Of a stretch of DNA of 64,000 nt, positions 35,370-43,935 are shown piece after piece. Numbering within the stretch: position 1 is the stretch's first letter; the number at the start of each line of letters is the position of its first letter. The stretch spans positions 1,054,001 to 1,118,000 of the forward strand of contig NZ_AP036014.1 in the NCBI RefSeq assembly GCF_003402415.2. Reading direction: 5' to 3'. The notes beneath the pieces were generated by a model that made no database searches, was not told the origin of the DNA, and saw only the letters and a program-made list of their open reading frames with translations. Both the position numbers and the translations under genes were made by a program. Source of the DNA: Cupidesulfovibrio sp000226255. GTDB taxonomy: Bacteria; Desulfobacterota; Desulfovibrionia; Desulfovibrionales; Desulfovibrionaceae.

Positions 35370-35409
35370 ACAGGCCCGGTGCCCCGTGCACCGGGCCTGT
35401 TGCCTTTTT
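35370..35409 (+). terminator. Plus-strand terminator with no obvious gene
   Basis: 13-bp perfect stem (35370-35382 with 35388-35400), CCCGT loop, then TGCCTTTTT. Confidence 0.7.
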
Positions 35410-35466
35410 CGGGACATGGCGGGGACGGCGCGGGCCGCGCCATGGTGCTCCTGCCCCATGAAATGA

Positions 35467-35500
35467 AGCCGGGCGGACACATGATCGTGTCCGCCCGGCT
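35467..35500 (-). terminator. Terminator of the chemoreceptor gene
   Basis: 14-bp perfect stem (35467-35480 with 35487-35500), loop ATGATC. On the minus strand TCATTTCAT follows. It lies 53 bases past the stop of the chemoreceptor gene. Confidence 0.7.
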
Positions 35501-35552
35501 TGTTTGTTCGATGCCGCCTGGCCGTTGCCAGGCAAAAGAAGGGGGGAGGGGG

Positions 35553-37205
35553 TCAGCGCTGTCCGCTGCCCATCTGCTGGATGATGGCACGCAGGCGCTC
35601 GGCCATCAGGGCAAGCGCCCGCACGGCCTCGCTGGCCGCCTCCATGCCCCGCGCCGATTCGGCGGCCACGTCGTTCACCTCGGTCACGGCCCGGCTGATC
35701 TGGTCCGACGCGGCCGACTGCTCTTCGCTGGCGGCGGCGATGGACTGCACCTGTCCGGCGGTGTTGTCCGCGAATTCCACGATGCGCCGCAGCGCCCCGC
35801 CCGATTCCTCGGCAAGGCCCGTGGCGTCGGCCACGGCCTGGGTGGCCGTGTCCATGTTGCCCACGTTGCGCTGGGCGGCGGTCTGGATGGCCGAGATGCG
35901 CGTTTCCACTTCCTTGGTGGCGTTGGTGGTCTTTTCCGCCAGCTTGCGGACCTCGTCGGCCACCACGGCGAAGCCGCGCCCGGCGTCACCGGCGCGGGCC
36001 GCCTCGATGGCGGCGTTCAGCGCCAACAGGTTGGTCTGGTCGGCGATTTCGTTGATGACGTTGATCACCTCGCCGATGGATTCGGCGTCGCGCCCCAGCG
36101 ATTGCATGTCCGCGCGCAGGCGGGTGGCGATTTCATGCACCCGCGAGATGGACTGCCCGGCGGTCTGCACCACCTGCGCGCCCTTCTGGGCCTCCTCGCG
36201 GGTGGACTTGGATGCGTCGGCGGCCAGGGTGGCGTTGCGGGCGATCTCCATGACCGTGGCGTTCATCTGGTCCATGGCGGTGGCGGTTTCGGCCATGCGG
36301 GCGCGTTGCACCTCGGCCCCGGCGCTTACCTGCTGGGTCTGGGCGGCCAGTTCCTGCGAGGCGTCGGTAAGGTCTCCGGCGATGGCGGCGGCCTCGCCAG
36401 CCACCCGGCGCATGGTTTCCACCAGCGCGCTCACTTCCTGCTCGCGGGCGGTGGCCGCGTCCATGGCGGCGCGGGCCTGCTCGGCCTGGTGGCGGGCCTC
36501 GTCGCCCTTGGCCGCGCTGTCGGTCAGGGTTTCCTTCAACCGGTCCACCATGGCCGCGAGGTCGTCGCGCAGCAGGCCAAACTCGCCCGGCAGGTTGCCC
36601 TGCGCCGTGGCGTCCAGCCTGCCCGCCGCCACCTCGCGCGAGAATGCCTGCAACACCGCCAGCGAACGGGTTATGCCAGAGATCACCGCCAGCACGAACA
36701 GGGTTATCAGAACGCCCATGCCCATCTCGATGACCGTATTCACCGTCTTGACCAGATCAGAGAGTTCATCCGCCTTGTCTTCATAGGCCTTGCGGATGTC
36801 CGCCAGGGCCGGTTCCACGGCGCGGCCCGCCTGGATCATGGCGTCGGTTTCGGCAACCACCCTGAATACCTCGTCCAGCGAGGCGTTGTAGCGGGAAAGT
36901 GTTGAGCGGCCCTTGTCGCACATGGCGGCATTGCCGGGGTCCGCCGCCGCGATGCGCTTGAGCAGCGAATCCACGGTGGCGATGTGCTTGCGGGTCTTGT
37001 CCGCCCATTGCTGTTCCTTGCGCATGAGGAAGTTCTTTTCCTGCCTGCGGGCCTGCAACAGTTCCGTGTTGGCGTCCACGGCCAGTGCGCGCAGTTCCAG
37101 GGCGTGCTCGACCTTGGCCGATCCCACCCAACTGGCGGCCACGATGGCGGCCAGGGCCACGAGAACGGAGGCAAGCAGCAGGTACAGTCTGGTTTTGATC
37201 CCCAT
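35553..37205 (-). CDS. Methyl-accepting chemotaxis protein, 4-helix type sensor
   Basis: 550 residues from ATG 37205 with an AGAGGAGC site; upstream in-frame ATG rejected. Helix 1 (RLYLLLASVLVALAAIVAASW) and helix 2 (about 186-208; MGMGVLITLFVLAVISG) flank a helical periplasmic domain of about 150 residues with HIATVDSLLKRI and RYNASLDEVF segments. A HAMP domain and a long coiled coil follow. The signalling hairpin tip NLLALNAAIEAARAGDAGRGFAVVADEVRKLAEKT is canonical. No ligand can be inferred. It is divergent from the sigma-54 activator gene. Confidence 0.93.
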   Translation of the reverse strand: MGIKTRLYLLLASVLVALAAIVAASWVGSAKVEHALELRALAVDANTELLQARRQEKNFLMRKEQQWADKTRKHIATVDSLLKRIAAADPGNAAMCDKGRSTLSRYNASLDEVFRVVAETDAMIQAGRAVEPALADIRKAYEDKADELSDLVKTVNTVIEMGMGVLITLFVLAVISGITRSLAVLQAFSREVAAGRLDATAQGNLPGEFGLLRDDLAAMVDRLKETLTDSAAKGDEARHQAEQARAAMDAATAREQEVSALVETMRRVAGEAAAIAGDLTDASQELAAQTQQVSAGAEVQRARMAETATAMDQMNATVMEIARNATLAADASKSTREEAQKGAQVVQTAGQSISRVHEIATRLRADMQSLGRDAESIGEVINVINEIADQTNLLALNAAIEAARAGDAGRGFAVVADEVRKLAEKTTNATKEVETRISAIQTAAQRNVGNMDTATQAVADATGLAEESGGALRRIVEFADNTAGQVQSIAAASEEQSAASDQISRAVTEVNDVAAESARGMEAASEAVRALALMAERLRAIIQQMGSGQR

Positions 37206-37545
37206 GGGTATGCTCCTCTTTGAAAGCGGGGGCGATGGTGCGTGGCTGCGGGCGACGGGTGTCGATGGCCGGGGCCTGGTGTACTGGGGCTTCGAGGCGA
37301 CCGGCATGGCATCGTGCTGTATGCGCTCACCCCGCCTTGGGTCGCTGATCCGATATGAGCAAGCTTCGTTCCATAATTCACATGTCGATGTTGCAGTTTG
37401 ATTTCAGCGTGTTGGCCATTGTGTGAGCTGCCTGCCTTGCCCTGGGCCGGGGAATGCGCTACCGCTGTGAAAAGTTTTGCAACGTTTTGCATCGTTCTGC
37501 CGTTTCGGACACGCGGGCGGTTTGAAGCGGGCAGGGGGGGGCGGA
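37206..37545. other. Divergent promoter region of the chemoreceptor and sigma-54 activator genes
   Basis: No ORF. Contains the GCAA-N4-TTGC dyad (37479-37491) 55 bases before the activator start, itself preceded by a TTTTGCA repeat half. Confidence 0.5.
37479..37491 (+). promoter_or_regulatory. GCAA-N4-TTGC dyad upstream of the sigma-54 activator gene
   Basis: GCAACGTTTTGCA. It matches the sites at 4020-4032 and 39676-39688 and nearly that at 39782-39794. Position just before the activator gene suggests self-regulation. Confidence 0.5.
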
Positions 37546-39111
37546 ATGACCACTGCGACAAGGGAAGGCATGGCTTCGGAGTTGTGGCCGCTGCTGCAGG
37601 GGCTGTTCGACCGCCCGGTGGCGGCGCGCACCCTGCTGGACCGCATCCCCCTGCCGCTGGCGTTGGTTTCGGCCGAGCGGCGGGTGGTGTTCCTGAACCA
37701 GGCTGCCTGCGCGCTGACGGCCATGTCGCGCGAACGGGCCCTGAACCTGCCGTGCCGGTACGTGTTCCGGTGCAGTCTGTGCACCGTGGGCTGCCCGCTG
37801 GACGTGGTGGACAAGTCGCCGTCCGCCGCCGTGGCCCCGGTGGCGCGCGAGGCGGACATCGTCAACGCCGACCGGGCGCGCATCCCCGTGCGGGTGACCT
37901 GCGGCGCGCTGACCGGGGCCGACGGCAGCCGGGTAGGGTATTTCGAGACGCTGGAAGACCTGCGTCTGTTCCGTCCGTCCGAGGCCCGGCCGGAATGGCC
38001 GCAGGGCTTCGGCGACATGCTGGGGCACAGCCCCGAGATGGAGCGGGTGTTCCGGCTGCTGCCGGGCATCGCGCAGACCGATTCCTCGGTGCTGGTCACC
38101 GGAGAGACGGGCACCGGCAAGGACCTGTTGGCCGAGGCGGTGCACAACGCCTCCAACCGGGCCAAGGGGCCGTTCGTCAAGGTGAACTGCGGCGCGCTGC
38201 CGGAAAGCCTGCTGGAATCGGAACTGTTCGGCCATCAGAAGGGGGCCTTCACCGGGGCGTCGGAGAACAAGCCCGGCCGGTTCCGTCTGGCTCATAACGG
38301 CACGCTGTTCCTCACCGAGGTGGGTGACCTGCCCTTGCCGTTGCAGGTCAAGCTGCTGACCTTCCTGGACGACAAGATCATCCACCCGCTGGGGTCCACG
38401 CGCGGGGTGCACGTGGACGTGCGGATCATCGCCGCCACCCACCGGGACCTGCGGGGCATGGTGCGCGAAGGGCGCTTTCGCGAGGATCTGCTGTACCGCC
38501 TGAACGTGGTGCGTTTTCACTTGCCGCCCCTGCGCGAGCGGGGCGACGACGTGGCCCTGTTTCTGGCGCACTACCTCAAGGTGTACGCGGGCATGTTCGG
38601 CAAGCGGCTCTCCGGCTTCACCCCGGCGGCGGAGCAGGTGCTGCTGCGCCATGCCTACCCCGGCAACGTGCGGGAATTGCGTAACATCGTGGAGTATTGT
38701 GTTAACGTATGCCAGGACACCCACGTGGACCTGCCGCATCTGCCCCGGTATCTGCTGGAGGAGGGCGGCGAGGCCCACGCCGAGGCGCGCGGCGGTCGGC
38801 CAGCGAGGGGCACGGCCTCGGCGGATGGCCGGGCGGAAGTGCCCCGCGCCGTATCCCCTGCCACGCCCGTTGGCGATGCGTCCGGCAGGCCCCCCGGCGT
38901 GGGAGAGGCCACGTGGACCGAGGCGGCCGGAACAGGCGCGATGGGGGCGGTTGGCGCGGGCGCGGAGGGCACCTGGGCAGACGCGGAGCGCCGCCTGATC
39001 ATGGAGGCGCTGGTGCGGGCGCGGGGACGGCGCGGCGCTGCAGCCGCCGAACTGGGCTGGGCGCGCACCACGCTGTGGCGCAAGATGCGCCAGCATGGGC
39101 TGGATCAATGA
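37546..39111 (+). CDS. Sigma-54 dependent activator with Cys-rich PAS domain
   Basis: 521 residues from ATG 37546 (GGGGGGGCGGA site). The N-terminal PAS domain (about 25-145) contains C70, C76, C79 and C83 in LPCRYVFRCSLCTVGC, a likely Fe-S, haem or redox site. The AAA+ domain has Walker A GETGTGKD (186-193), the sigma-54 contact loop GAFTGA (233-238) and the RERGDDV/YPGNVRELRN signatures. A low-complexity linker of about 85 residues precedes the Fis-type helix-turn-helix (RRGAAAAELGWARTTLWRKM). Probably activates the neighbouring NifX-like/receiver genes from a sigma-54 promoter at 39794-39811. Confidence 0.94.
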   Translation: MTTATREGMASELWPLLQGLFDRPVAARTLLDRIPLPLALVSAERRVVFLNQAACALTAMSRERALNLPCRYVFRCSLCTVGCPLDVVDKSPSAAVAPVAREADIVNADRARIPVRVTCGALTGADGSRVGYFETLEDLRLFRPSEARPEWPQGFGDMLGHSPEMERVFRLLPGIAQTDSSVLVTGETGTGKDLLAEAVHNASNRAKGPFVKVNCGALPESLLESELFGHQKGAFTGASENKPGRFRLAHNGTLFLTEVGDLPLPLQVKLLTFLDDKIIHPLGSTRGVHVDVRIIAATHRDLRGMVREGRFREDLLYRLNVVRFHLPPLRERGDDVALFLAHYLKVYAGMFGKRLSGFTPAAEQVLLRHAYPGNVRELRNIVEYCVNVCQDTHVDLPHLPRYLLEEGGEAHAEARGGRPARGTASADGRAEVPRAVSPATPVGDASGRPPGVGEATWTEAAGTGAMGAVGAGAEGTWADAERRLIMEALVRARGRRGAAAAELGWARTTLWRKMRQHGLDQ

Positions 39112-39199
39112 CCTCCGGTCCGGTGAAGGCACGCGGGCTCAGGCGCGGTTCAACAGAGACGGCCATATCCGCATCTGATGCGACAGAGGAGGTGGCGGA

Positions 39200-39583
39200 A
39201 TGAGCGATGCAACGCCCCGGAGCAGGACAACGAAGGCACCGCCCCTGCGCGGCAACGTGTTGGTGGCCCTGCACCGCGATGCGGTGGCCCCCCGGTTCGA
39301 CCGGGCCACCGAGGCGTGGCTGGGCCGCATCGACGGCGAAGGTGGGCTGGCTCGCTCGCGCACCATGGTGCTGGCCAATGCCTCGGCCGAGGAGCTGTGC
39401 CGGATCATCCTGACCGAGAACGTGACCACCGTGGTTTGCTGCGGTATCGAACAGGAATTCCACGACTATCTCACCTGGAAGCGCATCACCGTGCTGGACG
39501 GGGTGGTGGGCGGCCGCGACGCCATCATCGGCGCGCTGCTGGCGGGCACCCTCAGGTCCGACGCGGTGCTGGGCGGGGTGTAG
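39200..39583 (+). CDS. NifX/NifB-type Fe-Mo cofactor-binding domain protein
   Basis: 127 residues with an AGGAGGTGGCGGA site. One Nitro_FeMo-Co-like domain: VLVALHRDAVAPRFDRATEAWLGRID, then SAEELCRIILTENVTTVVCCGIEQEFHDYLTWKRITVLDGVVG. These small proteins bind metal-sulfur clusters; in Desulfovibrio, relatives form the Orp complex under a sigma-54 activator. Next to a sigma-54 activator here, it may belong to a similar circuit. Cys residues in ELCRI and VVCCGIE are candidates for metal binding. Not a nitrogenase gene: no nif cluster is near. Confidence 0.8.
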   Translation: MSDATPRSRTTKAPPLRGNVLVALHRDAVAPRFDRATEAWLGRIDGEGGLARSRTMVLANASAEELCRIILTENVTTVVCCGIEQEFHDYLTWKRITVLDGVVGGRDAIIGALLAGTLRSDAVLGGV

Positions 39584-39675
39584 CGCCCGTCCGGCACCCC
39601 GTCCGGCCCCGCGTCGGGCGCGACCGGGCTGGCGGTGTCTCGATGGTCATCCCCCGCACGGTGCGCCGTGTGTGT

Positions 39676-39688
39676 CGCAAAATGTTGC
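39676..39688 (-). promoter_or_regulatory. GCAA-N4-TTGC dyad, candidate enhancer site
   Basis: On the minus strand GCAACATTTTGCG. It lies about 110 bases upstream of the sigma-54 promoter, a normal distance for an enhancer-binding protein. Confidence 0.5.
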
Positions 39689-39781
39689 ATAATGGTGCAT
39701 CGTGCGTGTTCTTGCGGCTATTCGCACCCCGTCCAGTCCTGCTCGGTGCGGTCTGACCTTCTCCAACATGCCGCCACATTG

Positions 39782-39794
39782 TGCGAAATATTGC
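39782..39794 (-). promoter_or_regulatory. Dyad adjacent to the sigma-54 promoter
   Basis: On the minus strand GCAATATTTCGCA, one base off the GCAA-N4-TTGC pattern. It directly abuts the -24 region, where it could block or modulate polymerase. Confidence 0.4.
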
Positions 39795-39811
39795 TGGAAC
39801 AGTGATTGCTA
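39794..39811 (+). promoter_or_regulatory. Sigma-54 promoter of the receiver-like gene
   Basis: CTGGAACAGTGATTGCTA: GG of the -24 element and GC of the -12 element are separated by exactly 10 bases, with TTGCT at -12. It fits the sigma-54 consensus well except for A in place of C in TGGCAC. Encoded near a sigma-54 activator. Confidence 0.65.
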
Positions 39812-39959
39812 TGTATTTCACGAGTCGCCGCAATCGGTGCGAGTGATCACTGTTTCCAGATATCCAACCTCTGCCTGGCGGAGCGATATCCGGAACCGGC
39901 CCCGGCCCGTCCGGGCCGGGCCGCTCCCCTTCGCCGGACAGGCCAAAGGCCGGTGCACC

Positions 39960-40388
39960 ATGTGGATGACCTCGGTGCTGGTGTTCGATACCGATACCGC
40001 CTTCGCCCGGCACGTGGCCGAATTGCTGGGGGGCGGGGGCAGCGCCTGCGTGGTGGCGGCCGAGCCGGACGACGCGCGCCGCCTGCTGGCCACGGGGGGC
40101 TTCAGCGTTTTCCTGTTCGGCTGCGCCGAAGGGCCGCCCTGCCCGCTGGGACTGCTGGATTCCGCGCGCAGGCTGGCCCCCCACGCGGGGGTGATCCTGA
40201 TGGTCCGGCCGGACCAGGTGCGGCTTTCCATCCAGTGCATGAAACGCGGCGTCGACGACGACATCCTGATTCCGTTCGACATGGACTGCATGTTGCGCAA
40301 GGTGGCCGCGGTGGCGCAGCGCCGCCGCCTTGTTCCCCCGCCGTCGGTCGCGGACCGCGACGCGCCCGGATCGCACGACCCATCCTGA
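39960..40388 (+). CDS. Degenerate receiver-like protein
   Basis: 142 residues from ATG 39960 (ATG 39966 also possible). The overall pattern is a receiver domain: SVLVFDTDTAFARHVAELL, ARRLLATGGFSVFLFG, SARRLAPHAGVILMVRP and GVDDDILIPFDMDCMLRKV. The phospho-acceptor position, normally an Asp after the third strand, falls in FLFGCAEG and lacks Asp. The KPF lysine reads IPF. It is thus probably not phosphorylated and may act as a protein-interaction domain. Several Cys residues (C30, C55, C61, C93, C110) are unusual for a receiver. It is transcribed from the likely sigma-54 promoter. Confidence 0.65.
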   Translation: MWMTSVLVFDTDTAFARHVAELLGGGGSACVVAAEPDDARRLLATGGFSVFLFGCAEGPPCPLGLLDSARRLAPHAGVILMVRPDQVRLSIQCMKRGVDDDILIPFDMDCMLRKVAAVAQRRRLVPPPSVADRDAPGSHDPS

Positions 40389-40415
40389 CGCCGCGCCTGC
40401 GCGTCTTGCCGCCCG

Positions 40416-40467
40416 CCACGCCGTGCCGCGCCGGAATGCCGCGCGGCACGGCGTGGCCCACGGCTTT
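40416..40467 (+). terminator. Terminator of the receiver-like gene
   Basis: 16-bp perfect stem (40416-40431 with 40441-40456), 9-base loop, then CCCACGGCTTTT. Confidence 0.75.
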
Positions 40468-40638
40468 TCGTCGCGTCCGTCATCCAGGGGCGAGAGCGGC
40501 ACCTCGGCGTGGCGACGTATAGCCTCCCGCATGCGGGGGCACGCCTGGCATTCTCCTGCATCCGCTTGCGCATGCGCCCACTGGGGAGTAGGGTAGGGCG
40601 CCCGCACGGTCGGGCATGACAGGAGAATGCAACAAAAT

Positions 40639-40947
40639 ATGAATCCACGTGTACTCGCGGACCTCAGGAAATTTCTGAAAATTGCCGATCATACTCCAGG
40701 CCGGTTGCGGCTGAAGGTGGACCTTGCCGTCCTGCGCCACCCGTCCGCCACGCAACTGCGCGCCCTGACGCCCGAAACGTGGCCGGGGCTGCGCGGAACC
40801 CGTTTCGACGTTTTCACCTCCATGCTCACGCTGGACTACGATCCGGCGGTATTGCCGGGGGAGCTGTTCGATGAATTGCTGGCCGCGCCCGACGAGGCGC
40901 AGGCCGAGCGAATAGCGGCCAGGCTGTGCGGCGTTGCGCCCGCCTGA
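40639..40947 (+). CDS. Small HMA-like domain protein
   Basis: 102 residues from ATG 40639, chosen because the AGGAG at 40621-40625 is too close to the ATG at 40627. The sequence DHTPGRLRLKVDLAVLRHP...GLRGTRFDVFTSMLTLDYDPAVLPGELFDELL has the beta-alpha-beta-beta pattern of HMA2-type domains that resemble heavy-metal-associated domains but lack the CxxC metal site. Related proteins are often found with metal transporters or magnetosome-like membranes; none is next to it. Function unknown. Confidence 0.6.
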   Translation: MNPRVLADLRKFLKIADHTPGRLRLKVDLAVLRHPSATQLRALTPETWPGLRGTRFDVFTSMLTLDYDPAVLPGELFDELLAAPDEAQAERIAARLCGVAPA

Positions 40948-41165
40948 CCGATACGGGGAAAATCATGTTGCGCTGGCGGGGGCATGATTAGGTTGTTCTG
41001 GGTGAAATAGGGCAGAGCTGGACAAACTGGGCAGAAGCGGGCCGGACTGGGCCATGGCGCGACAGTGCCGGAGGGCACGGCAGCTTGCCGGCCCGCGAAG
41101 CGCGGGTTGGGGGGCGCGGCCGAACGCGGCGCCACGACGTGAACGTTCCGGACGGGAGAAGACAC

Positions 41166-43145
41166 ATGACGCTGGCCAAGAAGCTGATTCTGGGGTTCGG
41201 TCTTGTTCTGGTGCTGCTGGTGGCGATGGGGGGCATTTCCTACAAGGCGTTGTCCGACGCCACATCCGGCTTCGACGATTACCGGCGCACCGCGCGCGGT
41301 TCGCTGATGAGCGGGGGCATTCTGGCCGATCTGCTCAGGATGCGCCTTGGGGTGGTCAGCTACCTGAACACCTCGTCCGAGACGGCGCTGCGCGCCTACG
41401 AGGAAGCGCGCGCCGAAATGGCCAAGGGGCTGGACGAGGCCGAGAAGAGCATCAAGAATCCGGAGCGCCGCAAGCACCTTGGCGTGATGCTTGATGCGTT
41501 CAAGGAATACGGCGCCGCCGTGGATGAGTTGCGCAAGCAGACCGTTGCCCGCGCGACCGAGGCCGACCGCTTGAGCCAGCTTGGTCCGCAGCTCATGGAT
41601 GTGGCGCGGCGCGCGGCGGAAGCGTCGGAGCGCGAAGGGGACATTGCCGGACGGGGCAAGGTGGAAGAAGCCATGCGCCTCATACTCGAGGCGCGGGTGC
41701 CCACTGCCCGACTGCTGGCCGACGCCGACCGCAAGTGGTACGATCTCGGCAAGGCTGGCCTCTCCAGCGCGGCTGGCGCCGTCGGCCGCCTCCAGACCGA
41801 TCTGCGCGGCATGAGCGCGCGGGAGCATGCGCGGGAGCTGCAATCCCTGTTCGGCCAGTACACGTCGGCCTTCGAGCCCATGGCCCAGGCGGGCTTTCGC
41901 CGACAGGAAGTCTATGACACCCGGCTGGTCAAGCTGGCCCCAGTCATCACCGAGGCCAGCGATGCCATCCAAAAAAGCTACGAGGCGGAGCAGCGCGAGA
42001 TCGGCCCGCGCGTGCAGGCGTCCAACGAGCAGGCCCAACTGCTGACCGGGGGCATCGCACTGGTGGCCGTGGTGGCGGGCGTGGCCATTTCCTGGCTGCT
42101 GATCCGGGTGGTCATGGCCCAACTGGGGGCGGACCCGGCGGCTTTGGCCGCCGTCACCCGGCGCATCGCGGCGGGCGACCTGGACGTGTCCTTCGACGCG
42201 GACGGCGGAAGGCTGCGCGGCGTGTACGCCGACATGAAGGACATGGTGGACGGCCTCGTCTCGGTGATCACCGAGGTGCGCGCCGGGGCGGAGAACGTGG
42301 CCTCGGGCAGCGAAGAGCTTTCCGCCTCGGCCGAAACCCTGTCGCAGGGGGCCACCGAGCAGGCCGCTTCCATCGAGGAAATTTCCTCGTCCATGGAGGA
42401 AATGGCCGCCAACATCCGCCAGAACATGGAAAACGCCCGCCAGACCGAAACCATTGCCGTGCAGGCCGCCACCGACGCGGAAGCGGGCGGCAAGGCCGTG
42501 GGCGATACGGTGGGGGCCATGCGCGACATCGCGGCCAAGATTTCCATCATCGAGGAAATCGCCCGCCAGACCAACCTGCTGGCCCTTAACGCGGCCATCG
42601 AGGCGGCACGAGCCGGGGAACACGGCAAGGGCTTCGCCGTGGTGGCGGCCGAGGTGCGCAAGCTGGCCGAACGCAGCGGCGAGGCCGCATCCGAGATCAG
42701 CGACCTTTCCTCGTCCAGCGTGGCCGTGGCAGAGCAGGCGGGCGAGATGCTGACCAAGATGGTGCCCGGCATCCGCCGCACGGCCGAACTGGTGCAGGAA
42801 ATCGCCGCCGCCAGCAACGAGCAGAACGTGGGCGCGGAACAGGTCAACAAGGCCATCGCCCAACTCGACCAGGTCATTCAGCAGAACGCCTCGGCCTCCG
42901 AGGAAATGGCCTCCACGTCCGAAGAGCTCTCCAGTCAGGCCGAGCAGTTGCAGGCCACCGTCTCGCGCTTCCGCGTGGCCTCGATGGACGGCGGCGCGGT
43001 ACGCGCGCCGCGCCGCGCCCAGCCCGCAGCGGCCCCGCGCGCCGTGGCCGCCCAGGCCCCGCGCAAGGCGGTGTCCGGCAAGGGCGGCAACATCGCCCTG
43101 GACATGGGCGCGGATGCGGACGACAGCGAGTTTGAACGCTTTTAG
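41166..43145 (+). CDS. Methyl-accepting chemotaxis protein with large helical (HBM-like) sensor
   Basis: 659 residues from ATG 41166 (GGGAGAAG site). Helix 1 (LILGFGLVLVLLVAMGG) and helix 2 (about 298-320; GGIALVAVVAGVAISWLLI) flank a periplasmic region of about 260 residues that is entirely helical, with coiled segments such as ARAEMAKGLDEAEKSIKNPERRK. The length and composition suit a helical bimodular sensor, which in other bacteria binds organic acids. HAMP and a signalling domain with NLLALNAAIEAARAGEHGKGFAVVAAEVRKLAERS follow. A cheW gene starts 24 bases downstream, so they are one operon. Confidence 0.93.
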   Translation: MTLAKKLILGFGLVLVLLVAMGGISYKALSDATSGFDDYRRTARGSLMSGGILADLLRMRLGVVSYLNTSSETALRAYEEARAEMAKGLDEAEKSIKNPERRKHLGVMLDAFKEYGAAVDELRKQTVARATEADRLSQLGPQLMDVARRAAEASEREGDIAGRGKVEEAMRLILEARVPTARLLADADRKWYDLGKAGLSSAAGAVGRLQTDLRGMSAREHARELQSLFGQYTSAFEPMAQAGFRRQEVYDTRLVKLAPVITEASDAIQKSYEAEQREIGPRVQASNEQAQLLTGGIALVAVVAGVAISWLLIRVVMAQLGADPAALAAVTRRIAAGDLDVSFDADGGRLRGVYADMKDMVDGLVSVITEVRAGAENVASGSEELSASAETLSQGATEQAASIEEISSSMEEMAANIRQNMENARQTETIAVQAATDAEAGGKAVGDTVGAMRDIAAKISIIEEIARQTNLLALNAAIEAARAGEHGKGFAVVAAEVRKLAERSGEAASEISDLSSSSVAVAEQAGEMLTKMVPGIRRTAELVQEIAAASNEQNVGAEQVNKAIAQLDQVIQQNASASEEMASTSEELSSQAEQLQATVSRFRVASMDGGAVRAPRRAQPAAAPRAVAAQAPRKAVSGKGGNIALDMGADADDSEFERF

Positions 43146-43169
43146 CGCCTGACGCCTTCGGGAGGCAGC

Positions 43170-43703
43170 ATGTACGAGACCAGCCAGTATCTTACCTTCA
43201 CCCTTGGCGAAGAGGTGTTCGCGCTGGACATCGGCACCGTGCGCGAGGTGCTGGAACTCACCGCCATCACGCGCATACCCCGCACGCCGGAGTTCATGCG
43301 CGGGGTCATCAACCTGCGCGGCCGCGCCGTGCCCGTGCTGGAATTGCGGCGCAAGTTCGGCATGGACCCGGTGGCGGACACCGTGAACACCTGCATCATC
43401 ATCGTGGAGGCCGAGCTGGAGGGCGAGGCCGCCGTCATCGGCGCGCTGGTGGATTCGGTGCGCGAGGTCATCGAGATTCCGGCCGACGCCGTGGAGCCCG
43501 CGCCGCGCATGGGTACCGCCGTGCGGCAGGACTTCATCCGGGGCATGGGCCATCGCAACGACGGCTTCGTGATCATCCTGGACGGCAACCGCATCTTCTC
43601 GGTGGAGGAACTGGCCGCCAGCGGCGTGGCGGTGGGCGGAACGCTGCCGGGCGAGGACGCCATGCCCGCCGCCGTGGCTTCGGGCGACGGCGCGGCCATG
43701 TAG
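43170..43703 (+). CDS. cheW: CheW chemotaxis coupling protein
   Basis: 177 residues with a GGGAGGCAGC site. CheW links chemoreceptors to the CheA kinase. The SH3-like fold is seen: YLTFTLGEEVFALDIGTVREVLELTAITRIPRTPEFMRGVINLRGRAVPVLELRRKFGM, then VDSVREVIEIPADAVEPAP and FIRGMGHRNDGFVIILDGNRIFSVEEL. All core regions are present. Paired with the receptor just upstream, it may be a dedicated adaptor for that receptor. The last 25 residues are an Ala/Gly-rich tail. Confidence 0.96.
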   Translation: MYETSQYLTFTLGEEVFALDIGTVREVLELTAITRIPRTPEFMRGVINLRGRAVPVLELRRKFGMDPVADTVNTCIIIVEAELEGEAAVIGALVDSVREVIEIPADAVEPAPRMGTAVRQDFIRGMGHRNDGFVIILDGNRIFSVEELAASGVAVGGTLPGEDAMPAAVASGDGAAM

Positions 43704-43758
43704 CCGCCTGAACGGCCCGCCTGCGGCGGGCCGGAGCAGGAAGGAAAGGACACGACGG

Positions 43759-43784
43759 GGCCGGGCGCATGCGCCCGGCCTTTT
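43759..43784 (+). terminator. Terminator of the chemoreceptor-cheW operon
   Basis: Perfect 22-base palindrome (43759-43780) followed by TTTT. Confidence 0.85.
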
Positions 43785-43935
43785 CCGTCGCTGCGGCGCG
43801 GCGGGTGGGCCTTGCGTCGCCCCGGTGTTCCGGGTAGCCTTGGGGGTATGGTCCGAAGCCCGCGACACCCGGAACGGGCGTGCGGCGGCATCGGGTATCG
43901 TTCACAATGTGCGGCAGCAGCTTGCCGCGGGAGTC

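Larger units (their letters stand above)
39584..39959. other. Intergenic region carrying two dyads and a sigma-54 promoter
   Basis: No convincing ORF. Locally AT-rich from 39670 to 39830. Holds dyads at 39676-39688 and 39782-39794 and a sigma-54 promoter at 39794-39811. The transcript would run into the receiver-like gene at 39960. Confidence 0.6.

Noticed and set aside
39200..39583. NifX-like gene as evidence of nitrogen fixation
   Set aside because: No nifHDK or nifB gene in the window; the family also has cluster-carrying members unrelated to nitrogenase.
40836..43868. Minus-strand open frame of about 1010 codons opposite the second chemoreceptor and cheW
   Set aside because: Antisense shadow of two certain genes; composition is implausible.
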